DNA of 64,000 bases from NCBI RefSeq assembly GCF_001661265.1, contig NW_017567001.1:186001-250000 (forward strand), given 5' to 3'. Shown here piece after piece: positions 1 through 11,823 of this stretch; the stretch's first letter is position 1; each line of letters opens with the position of its first letter. The notes under the pieces were generated by a model that made no database searches, had not been told where the DNA came from, and saw only the letters and a program-made list of their open reading frames with translations. The translations under genes and the position numbers were made by a program. Origin of the DNA: Saitoella complicata NRRL Y-17804 (lineage: Eukaryota > Ascomycota > Saitoellomycetes > Saitoellales > Saitoellaceae).

Positions 1-595
1 GCGTGTGAATCGACACTGCTCAAGACAAGTTAGTTGGAAGTCGCATCGCCTCTTGGGCTAACTGTACCTTCGAAACTTGGTGTTCCTCGCTCCGAAGACT
101 GCTGGCAAGTCGGATAGCGCGACGCTCAGAAGCGTCGGCTGGCACCATGGTACCCACGAGAGTACCATTCTGAGCCATTAGTCTCGACAGCTGCCGATGC
201 AGCGCACCTCCGGGCACGTCCTTCCTCTCTCGTCACTCACAGCATGCACGACCCCCGCGTCTTGTTTCCCTGAAAAAAAGAAAAGAAAAAAGGAAAAAAA
301 AGGCCCTCCCTCCTCCCTCCTCCCAACCACCCGACCACCCGACCACCCGACCCTCCCAACAACCCGCACCATCCCAATAACATATAAACCCATAAAACAA
401 AACGCCGGTCTCCTATAACCAAACCATCCATAACAATGTCCCCTGTATAAGTGTCCCGTCATGCCTGTTCTGTTTTTTGCAGCACTGTCGTTTCTGTGAA
501 TATATTCATGAGAAAGGACGCTCCGATGATAACTTTGGGTGCACAACCAACACCAAACACGAACACGTTCTAGCCAAATGGGCTCGGGAACCTCA
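1..595. other. Non-coding 3' flank with low-complexity tract
   Basis: No convincing gene is seen here. It is the 3' flank of the large minus-strand membrane-protein gene that ends at 596. Between about 270 and 365 there is an A/G-rich run followed by a pyrimidine-rich run with a short tandem CCACCCGA-like repeat. The short open frames here are low-complexity or antisense frames without family resemblance. Confidence 0.6.
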
Positions 596-3500
596 TCACA
601 GCTCCACCAGAATTCTCGGAATACACATCAAGCTGATGAAACCAGCAACCCCGCCGTACCAATCAATCCCAATTCCAAAGGCAGATGGCCCATCAATTCG
701 GGACACATAGCCCCTCCGATGCCTAGACCACTCCTGTTGCCTCCACGATAACCACACCAAGGTGATAAAAAAGCATACATTCCACCCATAATTGCCCTGG
801 ACAGTCCAGAACTGCCATGTAGCCGACATGGGATTCCACAGAACAATATCCAGAAACCATGAAATAAACTCCGAAGAGAACTCAATGACGTCAAGGGTAA
901 AGTATCGACAATCGGCGGCAAAATATCGACATTCGACAGCAAAATAGGCCACCAAGTTCAGCACGTACTCGAGCGCTGGTTGCACTGCGTATTTAGTTAA
1001 GGCGATGAGGGCTTGTTTGACCAAGGGGATGAGAACGTGCTCAAATAGCGGGACGAGCACGTAATCAAGGAAAGGTTCGAGCCAGAAGGGCAAGGCGAAT
1101 GCTACGAACAATACTTCAATCATCGACCACATGACTTCGATCATTGACGGAGGAAAGATGATCGAACGGTCGTCATTGCTCTCAGCACCTTCATCATCAG
1201 AATCGGGTTCTGAGTCCGATGGATCTGATCCAGGACTGGGGAAATAATTTTCCGCTTCCCGCTCTGGTTGAACCTGGTCTTGGACGACGGGCTCTGGTTG
1301 GACCTCGTTGGGCATCGAAGCCGGATTGCTTGGCATCGTGGTTACTGCGGGTTCGTTCGCCGGTGACATATTTGATGGCTGCGCAGCGTTGGACGGCCCT
1401 GCTTCCTGCTCGACAGGTTGAAAAAAATATGGCTGGTGTCGACGTCGAAAGGGCTTCGTCGGCCAACGACTCCGATTAACGTCTGCAACATAGACAAGCG
1501 GTTCGTAAGTTGCCATCACCTTGTATGGGCGGTGATCTCTCCTCGCAATGTTATCCGAGACATATTCGTCTACCGACGGTTGCGGAACACAACGTCCACG
1601 AGCAGCCGATCGCGAAAAGAACGAAATAGGTGGAAGCGGTGCAGACCGTATGCCCCTATCAGTGAGTTTGATAGACGATGACATTTTGGCGTCAACATCG
1701 GCATCGGCATCTTTGGCATCTGTAATGTCTAGTGAGTCAACTTGGACTCCTGGAGCAGCCGCAGATTCGACGGGCGCGTGTTCGTCGTCATCAGTGTTGG
1801 TAGCCACAGTCTCATTATCCACAATCTCAACTTCCGCAGTTTCAGCGACCGCGCTGGCAACCTCAGGCTCAGGAGCCGCAATCTCAGGACCCGTAATCTC
1901 GACTTGCTCAGCGGACTGAACTGGTTCAACAAGAGGCTCAGTCGTTGTGCTTGGTTCTAGTAGGCGTATGGGTTTCTCCGGATCTTGTAGATTCTCAACA
2001 ATAAGCTTTTCAGCGACGACCGTACCATCTGACCGTGGTTCTTCCTCAGGCACTGGCATAACGGCGTGGTGGACGTCCGGCATTAGAATCCCACTGACAG
2101 CCACAACGGTGGACTCGGGATCAGACGTGAGGTCATCGACAGTTCCTGCTTTCTCAGCGACGACCGCACCATCTGACCGTGGTTCTTCCTCAGGCACTGG
2201 CATAACGGCGTGGTGGACGTCCGGCATTGGAATCCCACTGACAGCCACAACGGTGGACTCGGGATCAGACGTGTGATCATCAACAGCAGCAGGAACAATG
2301 GTTTCCTGGGATGTGCTGATGCTAGACGGCTGTTCGGTAACGGCAGCAACAGCGGGACCATGCGTAGGAACATCGGCAATCGCAGGTAGCTCCTGAGGTG
2401 TGTACGCAATGTCTCCTGGGGGAGAAGCCACTGCATCTGATGAAGGCAATTCTGTTTGCTGTACCGAAGGCACGATATCCGTCATGTCCACATTTGCAGA
2501 CCTCGGTTTATCTTGTTGACCGGTACCGTATTGCGCCTGCATGATCTCGAGTGCTGATACGAGAATGTTAAGCCCACCAAGCTGACCTTCAGCGCTGCTG
2601 GATTCGGCTGTGAGCATGTCCGTGTCCGTCTCCGTCGGGGGAGCTTCATCGTTCATGACCGTGTGGGTGTCGTCATCGTCGTCGTCCATACCTTCATCAT
2701 CGTCATCATCGTCATCGTCGTCTTCCATACCTTCGTCTTCATCCGAGTCGGCGGTGTTTTCGTTCATGGGCAGGTCAGCGGATTCGGTTTGAGAAACATT
2801 GGTCGCGGAGCCCGTAAACGGGGTTTGCTGCTGAGGGCGAAGCTGCGGATCCAGATTCTCCATATTAAAAGTTCCCTGCGTGTATGTAGCTTGCTGCACC
2901 GGTTGACCAGACAAGTCCGTCGACCACTGCCTGTTGCCCCAGGTGCTCGCCGGAGGAGTAGTCGACATGAAGAAGGGCTGTTGCTCGGGAACCTGGCCTC
3001 GAATGTCGGACGTGTTGTACACGGGACTGTATGGAGTCTGCATGTCAGTTGGGAGCTGGTTGAAGGTTTGCTGGACCGGTGCGTATGGGTCCATATATGG
3101 AGTCTGCACGTCAGTTGGGAGCTGGCCGAAGGTTTGCTGGACCGGTGCGCATGGGTCCATATATGGAGTCTGCATGTCAGTTGGGAGCTGGCCGAAGGTT
3201 TGCTGAACCGGTGCGTATGGGTCCATATATGGAGTCTGCACGTCAGTTGGGAGCTGGCCGAAGGTTTGCTGTACCGGTGCGCATGGGTCCATATATGGAG
3301 TCTGCGGATACGTCGACGTCGACGGCGCTGGAAACGTGGACTGCTGCTGGGCAGGAAGCATCTGGATATTTTGAGCGGGAGGCGGTACCGGAAGACCGTG
3401 ACTTGCTGAACCCCGGACGTTAGAGGTTTGGAACTGAGACTTCGACCGGGGTATTGCAATCTTCCGCCCAGCTAGAGGTGCTTGTGCCGGCCCAGCTGGA

Positions 3501-5740
3501 GGTGCTTGTGTCGGCCCAGCTGGAGGTGCTTGTGTCGGCCCAGCTGGAGGTGCTTGTGTCGGCCCAGCTGGAGGTGCTTGTGCCATCTGCTCCGTCATAT
3601 ACGACGCAGTCATCTGTTCGTAGACGAATAACCGCGTGGCAGCGTTGAGCAAATCCAGATCCATACTATCGTCTTCCATTTCCATTTCTGCTAAGCCCTT
3701 GTTCAACTCGGCCACCAGTTCATCAAAATCCATATATATCGGAGGCAAAGGCGTGGAATCAACACCTTCCACGGCTGAAGATGGCGGGGTGGGCAAATGA
3801 GCAGGTCTTTCAGCCTGTTGTTGCGTCTCAGCCGAGAAGGGAGGTGCTTGTTGCCATTGTGCGGCGGGTGTTACCTGCTGTGCGGGTGTGATCGGTGGTG
3901 CCTGTGGTGCAGGCATAGCTTGGAAGCCGTAATCGAGGGCAGGCAACTTCCCAAGCGCACGCTCTGACATCGGTTGCATAGGCTGGACTCCGGCTGGCGG
4001 TTGCACAGACGGTGGTTGCGGTACCCCCGCGGCCACAGGCGTAAACGAAGACGAGGGGACAGGAGGTGCGGGTTGCGGAACGGGGGCCGTCTGTGTTGGC
4101 GCACTCGTGCTCCCAACATTGGCTTGCGCATTTGGCATTCCCGTCATCTTCCCCAAACGACTTTTAGGCGTCAGGATCTTCTTGCGGACTTCCGGCGTAC
4201 CACGACCCGGAATATGAACTCCCGCCTCTTCGTTCTTCTTCGCCGCCTCGTCCTTCTTCTTCGCCGCCTCTTCCTTCTTCTCCTTTGCCTCGTCAGCGGC
4301 CCTGGCTTCCATCGCGAGGAATTCCTTGTACTCGTGCAAAAAATCTTGGTAGAGTTTGGCCAGTACTGTCTTCGACTTTGCCTTGGGGTCAGGAAGTGTC
4401 GATTCCTTCACCCGTTTCATGAAAGCCGGCCACTCTCTTTTGAAGTCTTTTGGCCACACCGCCAAATTTTTATGCGTGATTGCGTCCACGATCTCTTTCT
4501 CTCGTTCTTCGCGAGCAGTGATGCGATCCAACATGTCTGTCCACGAAGCGAAGAATTCACGGGAGATTTCGCGCATTTGTTGGAAGTTTAGCGATTGTTG
4601 GACCGAGGCATCGACATTGACGCCTGCGGGACGAGGCGGCTGCACATTCGGGGGAGGAGGGGGTCCGGGGCCCTGGGAACCTTGTCCGCCATTGTCACCT
4701 TCGGCGGCGGCCATGTTGATGTCGGTCATCATGACGACAGCATTACGGGGAAGTGAGAAGTCGATTAAGCCGGCGTAGGAATCAGTGGTGGTTCCGTCGT
4801 CGGACAGTCCGATAACGTCGAGGATCTCGGAGATGGAGTCTCGGCGACGGCGGGATGATCCGGGCTTGGCGGCAAGCAAAAGGGGCTTCTTGTTTGCTGT
4901 GTGGTAAAGTTCTGCGGTGACCTTGACGGGGTTGGACATGGCAGTGAGGGTCATGACGACGTAGAGTTTCGTAGCCACCAACATGGCGGTAATGTATTGA
5001 TAGGTAAAGACCGTGGCCCAGGTAAGGAGGGCTTCCTGGGAAACTTGGGGCGTGACGGCAATGGTAGTGGTAGGTGAAATAACAACTGTGCTGACGGGGG
5101 AATAGTTGTCAATTTCGACGGAGGGTGCCGCAAGGTCGGCAACCTGGGAAGTAAAGAGGTTGTAGATGAATGTCTGGAGCTTGACAATGAGCAAACTTGT
5201 CGTGCTTGAGACGTACTGAACAGCGTTGATCCACGTCGCCCAGATCACGTAGATAGCGGCAAGGCCTGCAACCAAGATACAAGTGCCGACAAAACCCTTG
5301 AGGGTAGCGGCGAGGAAGGCGACGAGGGGGACAGAGGGGATAAGCTCGGCGGAGACAAATCTGGAGAAGTTGTAGAGCTCGATGGAGATAGTCATAGTGG
5401 TGAGGTAAACAACGTCAAGGCAACCATCCCAGAAGACGTTGAACTCGACAATGGACTCGGCGAAAGCATAAATAGCGGCTTCGATGGACCGAACGTGAAT
5501 ACCGGTAACGACAACGACGCAGCCGACGGTGAGGCCGTAGATGTGCCAGGCAGCCTTACGGTTCACGGTAGCGTTGGAAGCGGAGAGGAAATCGAAACAG
5601 TCGACAAAGCCGGGAGCGATGATGTTGGTAAGGGCAAGAACGAGAACGAAGATCAAAAGTTGTTCGAAGTAAAACATTTTGAACAGTTGTCCAGATAGTT
5701 TGGAGGGGAAAATGGAGGGACGTAGGGAGGTGTCATACAT
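596..5740 (-). CDS. Large repeat-rich multi-pass membrane protein, function unknown
   Basis: One open frame of 1714 codons with no intron needed. I do not recognise the family. The first ~300 residues hold several hydrophobic segments and the last ~180 hold a second hydrophobic block, so both ends probably sit in a membrane, with a long polar middle between them. The middle contains Pro/Gln-rich sequence, a Lys/Glu/Ala-rich helical stretch, an uninterrupted Asp/Glu tract, five 8-residue units of the type TQAPPAGP, four 22-residue units beginning TPYMDP, and a ~48-residue segment present twice. The start at 5740 is the first ATG. A second ATG at 5677 (MFYFEQLL) lies directly before the first hydrophobic segment and may be the true start. 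It diverges from PAB1 with 411 bp between start codons. The repeats make its length likely to vary between strains. Confidence 0.75.
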   Translation of the reverse strand: MYDTSLRPSIFPSKLSGQLFKMFYFEQLLIFVLVLALTNIIAPGFVDCFDFLSASNATVNRKAAWHIYGLTVGCVVVVTGIHVRSIEAAIYAFAESIVEFNVFWDGCLDVVYLTTMTISIELYNFSRFVSAELIPSVPLVAFLAATLKGFVGTCILVAGLAAIYVIWATWINAVQYVSSTTSLLIVKLQTFIYNLFTSQVADLAAPSVEIDNYSPVSTVVISPTTTIAVTPQVSQEALLTWATVFTYQYITAMLVATKLYVVMTLTAMSNPVKVTAELYHTANKKPLLLAAKPGSSRRRRDSISEILDVIGLSDDGTTTDSYAGLIDFSLPRNAVVMMTDINMAAAEGDNGGQGSQGPGPPPPPNVQPPRPAGVNVDASVQQSLNFQQMREISREFFASWTDMLDRITAREEREKEIVDAITHKNLAVWPKDFKREWPAFMKRVKESTLPDPKAKSKTVLAKLYQDFLHEYKEFLAMEARAADEAKEKKEEAAKKKDEAAKKNEEAGVHIPGRGTPEVRKKILTPKSRLGKMTGMPNAQANVGSTSAPTQTAPVPQPAPPVPSSSFTPVAAGVPQPPSVQPPAGVQPMQPMSERALGKLPALDYGFQAMPAPQAPPITPAQQVTPAAQWQQAPPFSAETQQQAERPAHLPTPPSSAVEGVDSTPLPPIYMDFDELVAELNKGLAEMEMEDDSMDLDLLNAATRLFVYEQMTASYMTEQMAQAPPAGPTQAPPAGPTQAPPAGPTQAPPAGPAQAPLAGRKIAIPRSKSQFQTSNVRGSASHGLPVPPPAQNIQMLPAQQQSTFPAPSTSTYPQTPYMDPCAPVQQTFGQLPTDVQTPYMDPYAPVQQTFGQLPTDMQTPYMDPCAPVQQTFGQLPTDVQTPYMDPYAPVQQTFNQLPTDMQTPYSPVYNTSDIRGQVPEQQPFFMSTTPPASTWGNRQWSTDLSGQPVQQATYTQGTFNMENLDPQLRPQQQTPFTGSATNVSQTESADLPMNENTADSDEDEGMEDDDDDDDDDEGMDDDDDDTHTVMNDEAPPTETDTDMLTAESSSAEGQLGGLNILVSALEIMQAQYGTGQQDKPRSANVDMTDIVPSVQQTELPSSDAVASPPGDIAYTPQELPAIADVPTHGPAVAAVTEQPSSISTSQETIVPAAVDDHTSDPESTVVAVSGIPMPDVHHAVMPVPEEEPRSDGAVVAEKAGTVDDLTSDPESTVVAVSGILMPDVHHAVMPVPEEEPRSDGTVVAEKLIVENLQDPEKPIRLLEPSTTTEPLVEPVQSAEQVEITGPEIAAPEPEVASAVAETAEVEIVDNETVATNTDDDEHAPVESAAAPGVQVDSLDITDAKDADADVDAKMSSSIKLTDRGIRSAPLPPISFFSRSAARGRCVPQPSVDEYVSDNIARRDHRPYKVMATYEPLVYVADVNRSRWPTKPFRRRHQPYFFQPVEQEAGPSNAAQPSNMSPANEPAVTTMPSNPASMPNEVQPEPVVQDQVQPEREAENYFPSPGSDPSDSEPDSDDEGAESNDDRSIIFPPSMIEVMWSMIEVLFVAFALPFWLEPFLDYVLVPLFEHVLIPLVKQALIALTKYAVQPALEYVLNLVAYFAVECRYFAADCRYFTLDVIEFSSEFISWFLDIVLWNPMSATWQFWTVQGNYGWNVCFFITLVWLSWRQQEWSRHRRGYVSRIDGPSAFGIGIDWYGGVAGFISLMCIPRILVEL
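2010..2285. repeat. 144-bp direct duplication inside the membrane-protein gene
   Basis: Two adjacent copies with a period of 144 bp begin at 2010 and 2154 and differ at only a few positions. Each encodes about 48 residues including the motif VVAVSGI and the stretch MPVPEEEPRSDG. The period is a multiple of three, so the frame is kept. Confidence 0.85.
3032..3295. repeat. 66-bp tandem repeat, four units, alternating variants
   Basis: Units start at 3032, 3098, 3164 and 3230, with a partial fifth unit at 3296. Each encodes 22 residues beginning TPYMDP and containing APVQQTF and QLPTD. The units alternate between two variants (DPC...DVQ and DPY...DMQ), so the larger period is 132 bp. Confidence 0.9.
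3466..3585. repeat. 24-bp tandem repeat, five units
   Basis: Five consecutive 24-bp units (starts 3466, 3490, 3514, 3538, 3562) encode TQAPPAGP-type octapeptides on the minus strand. The central units are identical, and the outer ones carry single changes. Confidence 0.9.
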
Positions 5741-8498
<2,758 letters not shown>

Positions 8499-9282
8499 AC
8501 GCACAAAACTGTTAGGAGGACTAGCATTTCTGCGAGTTGGAAGTTATGTTGTTGACGGGGTGAGAGTGGAATGTGAAGTAGAGCTTCGATGAACATATTT
8601 TACAAGTTCATAGGGATCTACTGGATGGGATGGAGAGAAGGAGGGACAGTCATTCTTGCTTTTGTTGATTGTGTTTATAATCGCGAGAGGTTAATTCAAG
8701 TTTGCTTTTCCTTTAACTGCAGTGTTCCAGTGTGGTGTTGCAATTGCGAGGTGGCTTAGCCTCCACCCACCAAAGTCGACCCCGGAGTGCATCTGGCTGC
8801 ATGTTGCTAAATATAGGACACCGGCCGCTTTCCTTCATCTCACACCCAAGCCGCACCCATTTGAACCGCACCGCCCGCTCTATCCCTGCCATACCCATAC
8901 CGACCCTTGCTCGCGTTTGCTCCGTAGGTGGCTGCTAATTACACACCAACCTGGGACGGGAATTTAAAAGTAGCCAAGGTCTGTGCAACACCTGCCGACG
9001 TGCGTTCAGCTCTGAGATCGGCCAAGTACCGCGGACCATAAGGACTGGGATACGGACAGCTTCCATACGGAACGGCTCGTGGACGTTGAGGGACGGTTGC
9101 TCTACGGAACCTACTCGAAAACGGCTATATTTACTCAGCGAGGCCTTTCAGTCGCCAAGTGTTGCTAGAGTGAGGATTAAGGGAGTTTCTGATCGATACC
9201 CATATATCACCCATCAACCACCATCGATCTGGGAGTTTACGACACCAGAAGTCAATTTTCGATAGCATTCATCCCTGGAAGT
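8499..9282. other. Intergenic region
   Basis: This is the PAB1 3' region followed by the 5' flank of the next plus-strand gene. Several short open frames exist, but none resembles a family or has convincing splice signals. I see no RNA gene here. Confidence 0.5.
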
Positions 9283-10875
9283 ATGTCAGCAGCGACATTG
9301 AAAGCCATTATTCCACCATTCCTACGCCGTCTCTCATCGAGAGACACTCGATCTACCATTACCGAAGATGCACCACGGACCCCTTCTACGACGAGTTCGA
9401 CCATAACCAGCCCCTTCGATCAGAAATCACCACGGAGGAAGAGTCCTAAACGTCGTCGATCGAAGCCTGGACCGGTGCAGCTCAAGGTACTCAATCAGGA
9501 GGAATTGGAACAGAGGGAACGGGAGGGGTTACATATCCGTGCGACGCGCAGCGTGGATTGGAGTGCGAGTGGAACGAGTGTACGGAGTGTTGGGATTGGG
9601 TCTCCATCACTTGTGATCACGGAATGCAGGAGGGGAAGTGCGCCGATGATAACGAGTGCACCTGCTACGAAGACGGAGTTTGAGAGGGTGGAGGTGTTGC
9701 TCACTCCTGCCGCGGAGGTGACGGATATTGCCGAGGGAGGCTCGTACTTTCCGACAATTGTACCAGAGGTGATGGCGTTTCCACCTAATTGGCCGTTGCG
9801 TGATGAGGAGGCTGTGGTGGATGACGAAGTTGTGGTGGAGGATGCTGTTGCGGAAGAGGAGGAGGAGGGGGAAGTGAGTGTAGTCTTGGCGGAGCCCATA
9901 TCGCCCACGGCAACACCGCCCCCGCCAGCGACTGCACCGCTGACACCAAGGAGAGCAATTTCATTCCCTACCATCGATGTCACACCAACTCGGACGGACA
10001 CTGTTAGGAGTCGCTTCTCCTTCGAGATGACCCCGATCGATGATGATGCTGAGTCCGCTAAGGGTGTCGACGCAATCCTCGCACTACGGGAGATCGATGA
10101 AGGTGCGGAAGAATCTCCGTCCAGGCCATCGACAAACCGGACTGAGGTTGGTGGCTTGAGTGTACATCCTTTGTCGAGTGGCTTGGGCATTGCTAGGTTT
10201 CAGGAAGAGATCAATGGTGCGGATGGCTTTGATCCAGACCAATACGAGGCCGAAAGCGAGGACGAGGGCAGTACTGCGTTACCCACGCCAGCATTCGCTC
10301 CCCCGTCTTTCGCACTTCCGGTACGTCCTCTGTCGCCAAACTACATTATCTCAGAGCAGCTCGCTCCATCCCTTCGTTCACCTGTCATTGATGCTGGCAC
10401 ATTCGACACGGAAGCTTACGATGCCGAAGAAGAAGACGATTTGCCTGCGAGTGAGTGCGGGGAGAGTGCTTTTGGTGACGACGAGCCTCCGAGGCAGTAT
10501 GCTGGGTTCGCAGCTGTGACTGGTGAGTTCGATCCCGATTCGTACGAAGATATGCCTTGCGATCTTTACGATGAGGAGGATTTTGATGACACTGCTTCTC
10601 TTGATTCCGCTATGCTTCGCGAGATCAATGGAGATGTTGGGGAGGACTTTGATGACAGGTTCCCCACATCTGAGTCTTCGTCTCTGGCTTCTCAAGCTGG
10701 TGTCGTGAATGGTGCGGGTAACGATGACGGAAGAGTTGTGACAGAGTATTTACCCGACAAAGCCGGTGGATGGGTCGTGGAGCACAGGAGACGTAGGAAG
10801 TGGATTGACGGTGTCGGTGGCGGGGATGAATGGGAGATCCTGGCGAGGAAGAAGGTTGAGAAGGGGTGCATCTAA
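9283..10875 (+). CDS. Acidic, probably disordered protein with FDxxxY repeats, function unknown
   Basis: A single exon of 530 codons starting at the first in-frame ATG. No known domain was recognised. The N-terminal ~70 residues are basic with SPRRKSPKRRR-like clusters, which may act as a nuclear localisation signal. The middle is Glu/Val-rich and then Pro-rich. The second half carries three spaced copies of a short acidic aromatic motif, FDPDQYEAE, FDTEAYDAE and FDPDSYED, followed by more Asp/Glu-rich sequence. The C-terminus, around VVEHRRRRKWIDG, is basic and may be a small ordered element. The repeated FDxxxY units look like linear binding motifs, but their partner is unknown. An antisense frame of 231 codons overlaps it and is taken as a shadow. 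Confidence 0.7.
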   Translation: MSAATLKAIIPPFLRRLSSRDTRSTITEDAPRTPSTTSSTITSPFDQKSPRRKSPKRRRSKPGPVQLKVLNQEELEQREREGLHIRATRSVDWSASGTSVRSVGIGSPSLVITECRRGSAPMITSAPATKTEFERVEVLLTPAAEVTDIAEGGSYFPTIVPEVMAFPPNWPLRDEEAVVDDEVVVEDAVAEEEEEGEVSVVLAEPISPTATPPPPATAPLTPRRAISFPTIDVTPTRTDTVRSRFSFEMTPIDDDAESAKGVDAILALREIDEGAEESPSRPSTNRTEVGGLSVHPLSSGLGIARFQEEINGADGFDPDQYEAESEDEGSTALPTPAFAPPSFALPVRPLSPNYIISEQLAPSLRSPVIDAGTFDTEAYDAEEEDDLPASECGESAFGDDEPPRQYAGFAAVTGEFDPDSYEDMPCDLYDEEDFDDTASLDSAMLREINGDVGEDFDDRFPTSESSSLASQAGVVNGAGNDDGRVVTEYLPDKAGGWVVEHRRRRKWIDGVGGGDEWEILARKKVEKGCI

Positions 10876-11823
10876 GCAAGTCTCACTCTCTGAGTAAGTG
10901 AGGGACAATATTGACAGTGGCCGGTACACGCATATGGTTTTCTTTGAGGCGAAATTAGGGATATTTGGAGTCTGTCTTATTTTCTTTCGTTTCTTGTTTT
11001 TCAGTCATTTCATAGGTAGGGAGGCATCGCGATGAGGGTATTAGCAGCATCAGGCGTAATACTATTAATTCAGGACATCATTCAACTTCGAGGTCTTATT
11101 GAAATCAGTCTCCAGTTACCATCAATGTAACGTAGTCAGCAGCTTCCAGACACACTCTCACGCCTCACCTTAGCCAAGCAAAATTTGCACCGCCACACCG
11201 CAGAGTACAAAACCAGTCCGTCCCCCTGGACCCCAAGTTTCTCTTCAAACCCTCCGGCCGTAAAACCGCCGGAGGTGTGCGGCTCGATACTTTAATTCCG
11301 TGTTGCTTGAGTCCTCTATATATCCTACGAGGGTTACAAGCGTCAGTAGTATCGTAGAGGAATACGGATATCTTAGCGCCCTGGGCCTTCACGGGTCCGT
11401 ACCTCGCTCATTGTGTTCTGCTTTGAGGGGGGTGGGTCGGTAGTTCGGACATACTTTCTGCTTCAATAAAGACGTTAATCATATTCTTGCTGTCCCTTCT
11501 TGCTCCAATTCGTGACCTATACGCAGACTCCCATTATCTTACTCGATGTTGGTACAAGCTCCCGTTATGTCGACGTCGATCTTAACTCACACAGGCGACA
11601 GATGGAACAAGCCATAATAGATATCCAGTTTTGATTGCGGACTATTGCGTACAGTCGGAGACGGCCCAAATCTCCTCTCTCATCATATCTTGAACTCCGT
11701 CTTAACACCTCCATGTCCATTTTGCCGATGTTCCGTCTCAGGACACAAACATCTATCAACGCTCCTCCAAGCACACACCCTCCATTACTCCTTCCACACA
11801 ACGAAATCTCATCGATGATCCGT
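10876..11823. other. Intergenic region, contains a structured-RNA candidate
   Basis: No protein gene was found. The stretch 11175-11309 contains nested complementary segments and is listed separately. The rest is AT-rich 3' flank of the upstream gene and 3' flank of QCR6. Confidence 0.5.
11175..11309. ncRNA. Unidentified structured RNA candidate (strand uncertain)
   Basis: Four complementary pairs are seen, nested from outside in. CAAGCAA (11175-11181) pairs with TTGCTTG (11303-11309). AATT (11182-11185) pairs with AATT (11294-11297). CCGCCACACC (11190-11199) pairs with GGTGTGCGG (11274-11282) with one bulged C. CCTCCGGC (11251-11258) pairs with GCCGGAGG (11268-11275); these last two helices share two bases. 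I could not match this to SRP RNA, RNase P/MRP, U1-U6, U3 or telomerase RNA from remembered motifs. On the minus strand a TGTAAC element lies upstream, which recalls the fungal SRP Alu motif, but no SRP54-binding AGCA loop was found. Confidence 0.3.

Noticed and set aside
3032-3295. CRISPR-like direct repeats
   Set aside because: Units are contiguous with no spacers, lie in a coding frame, and the genome is eukaryotic.
2663-3459. Open frames of 231-248 codons on both strands across the minisatellites
   Set aside because: They are alternate readings of the 66-bp and neighbouring repeats, which stay open in all frames because the period is a multiple of three.
9495-10190. 231-codon antisense frame in the acidic orphan gene
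   Set aside because: Ser/Thr/Val-rich low-complexity complement of an acidic coding sequence without start context or homology.
11175-11309. Assignment as SRP RNA
   Set aside because: A TGTAAC motif lies upstream on the minus strand, but the SRP54-binding AGCA loop and a terminal T run were not found, so it is kept only as an unidentified candidate.
11165-11392. 75-codon minus-strand frame over the structured-RNA candidate
   Set aside because: No family resemblance, and its coordinates coincide with the paired segments. Folding explains the sequence better than coding.
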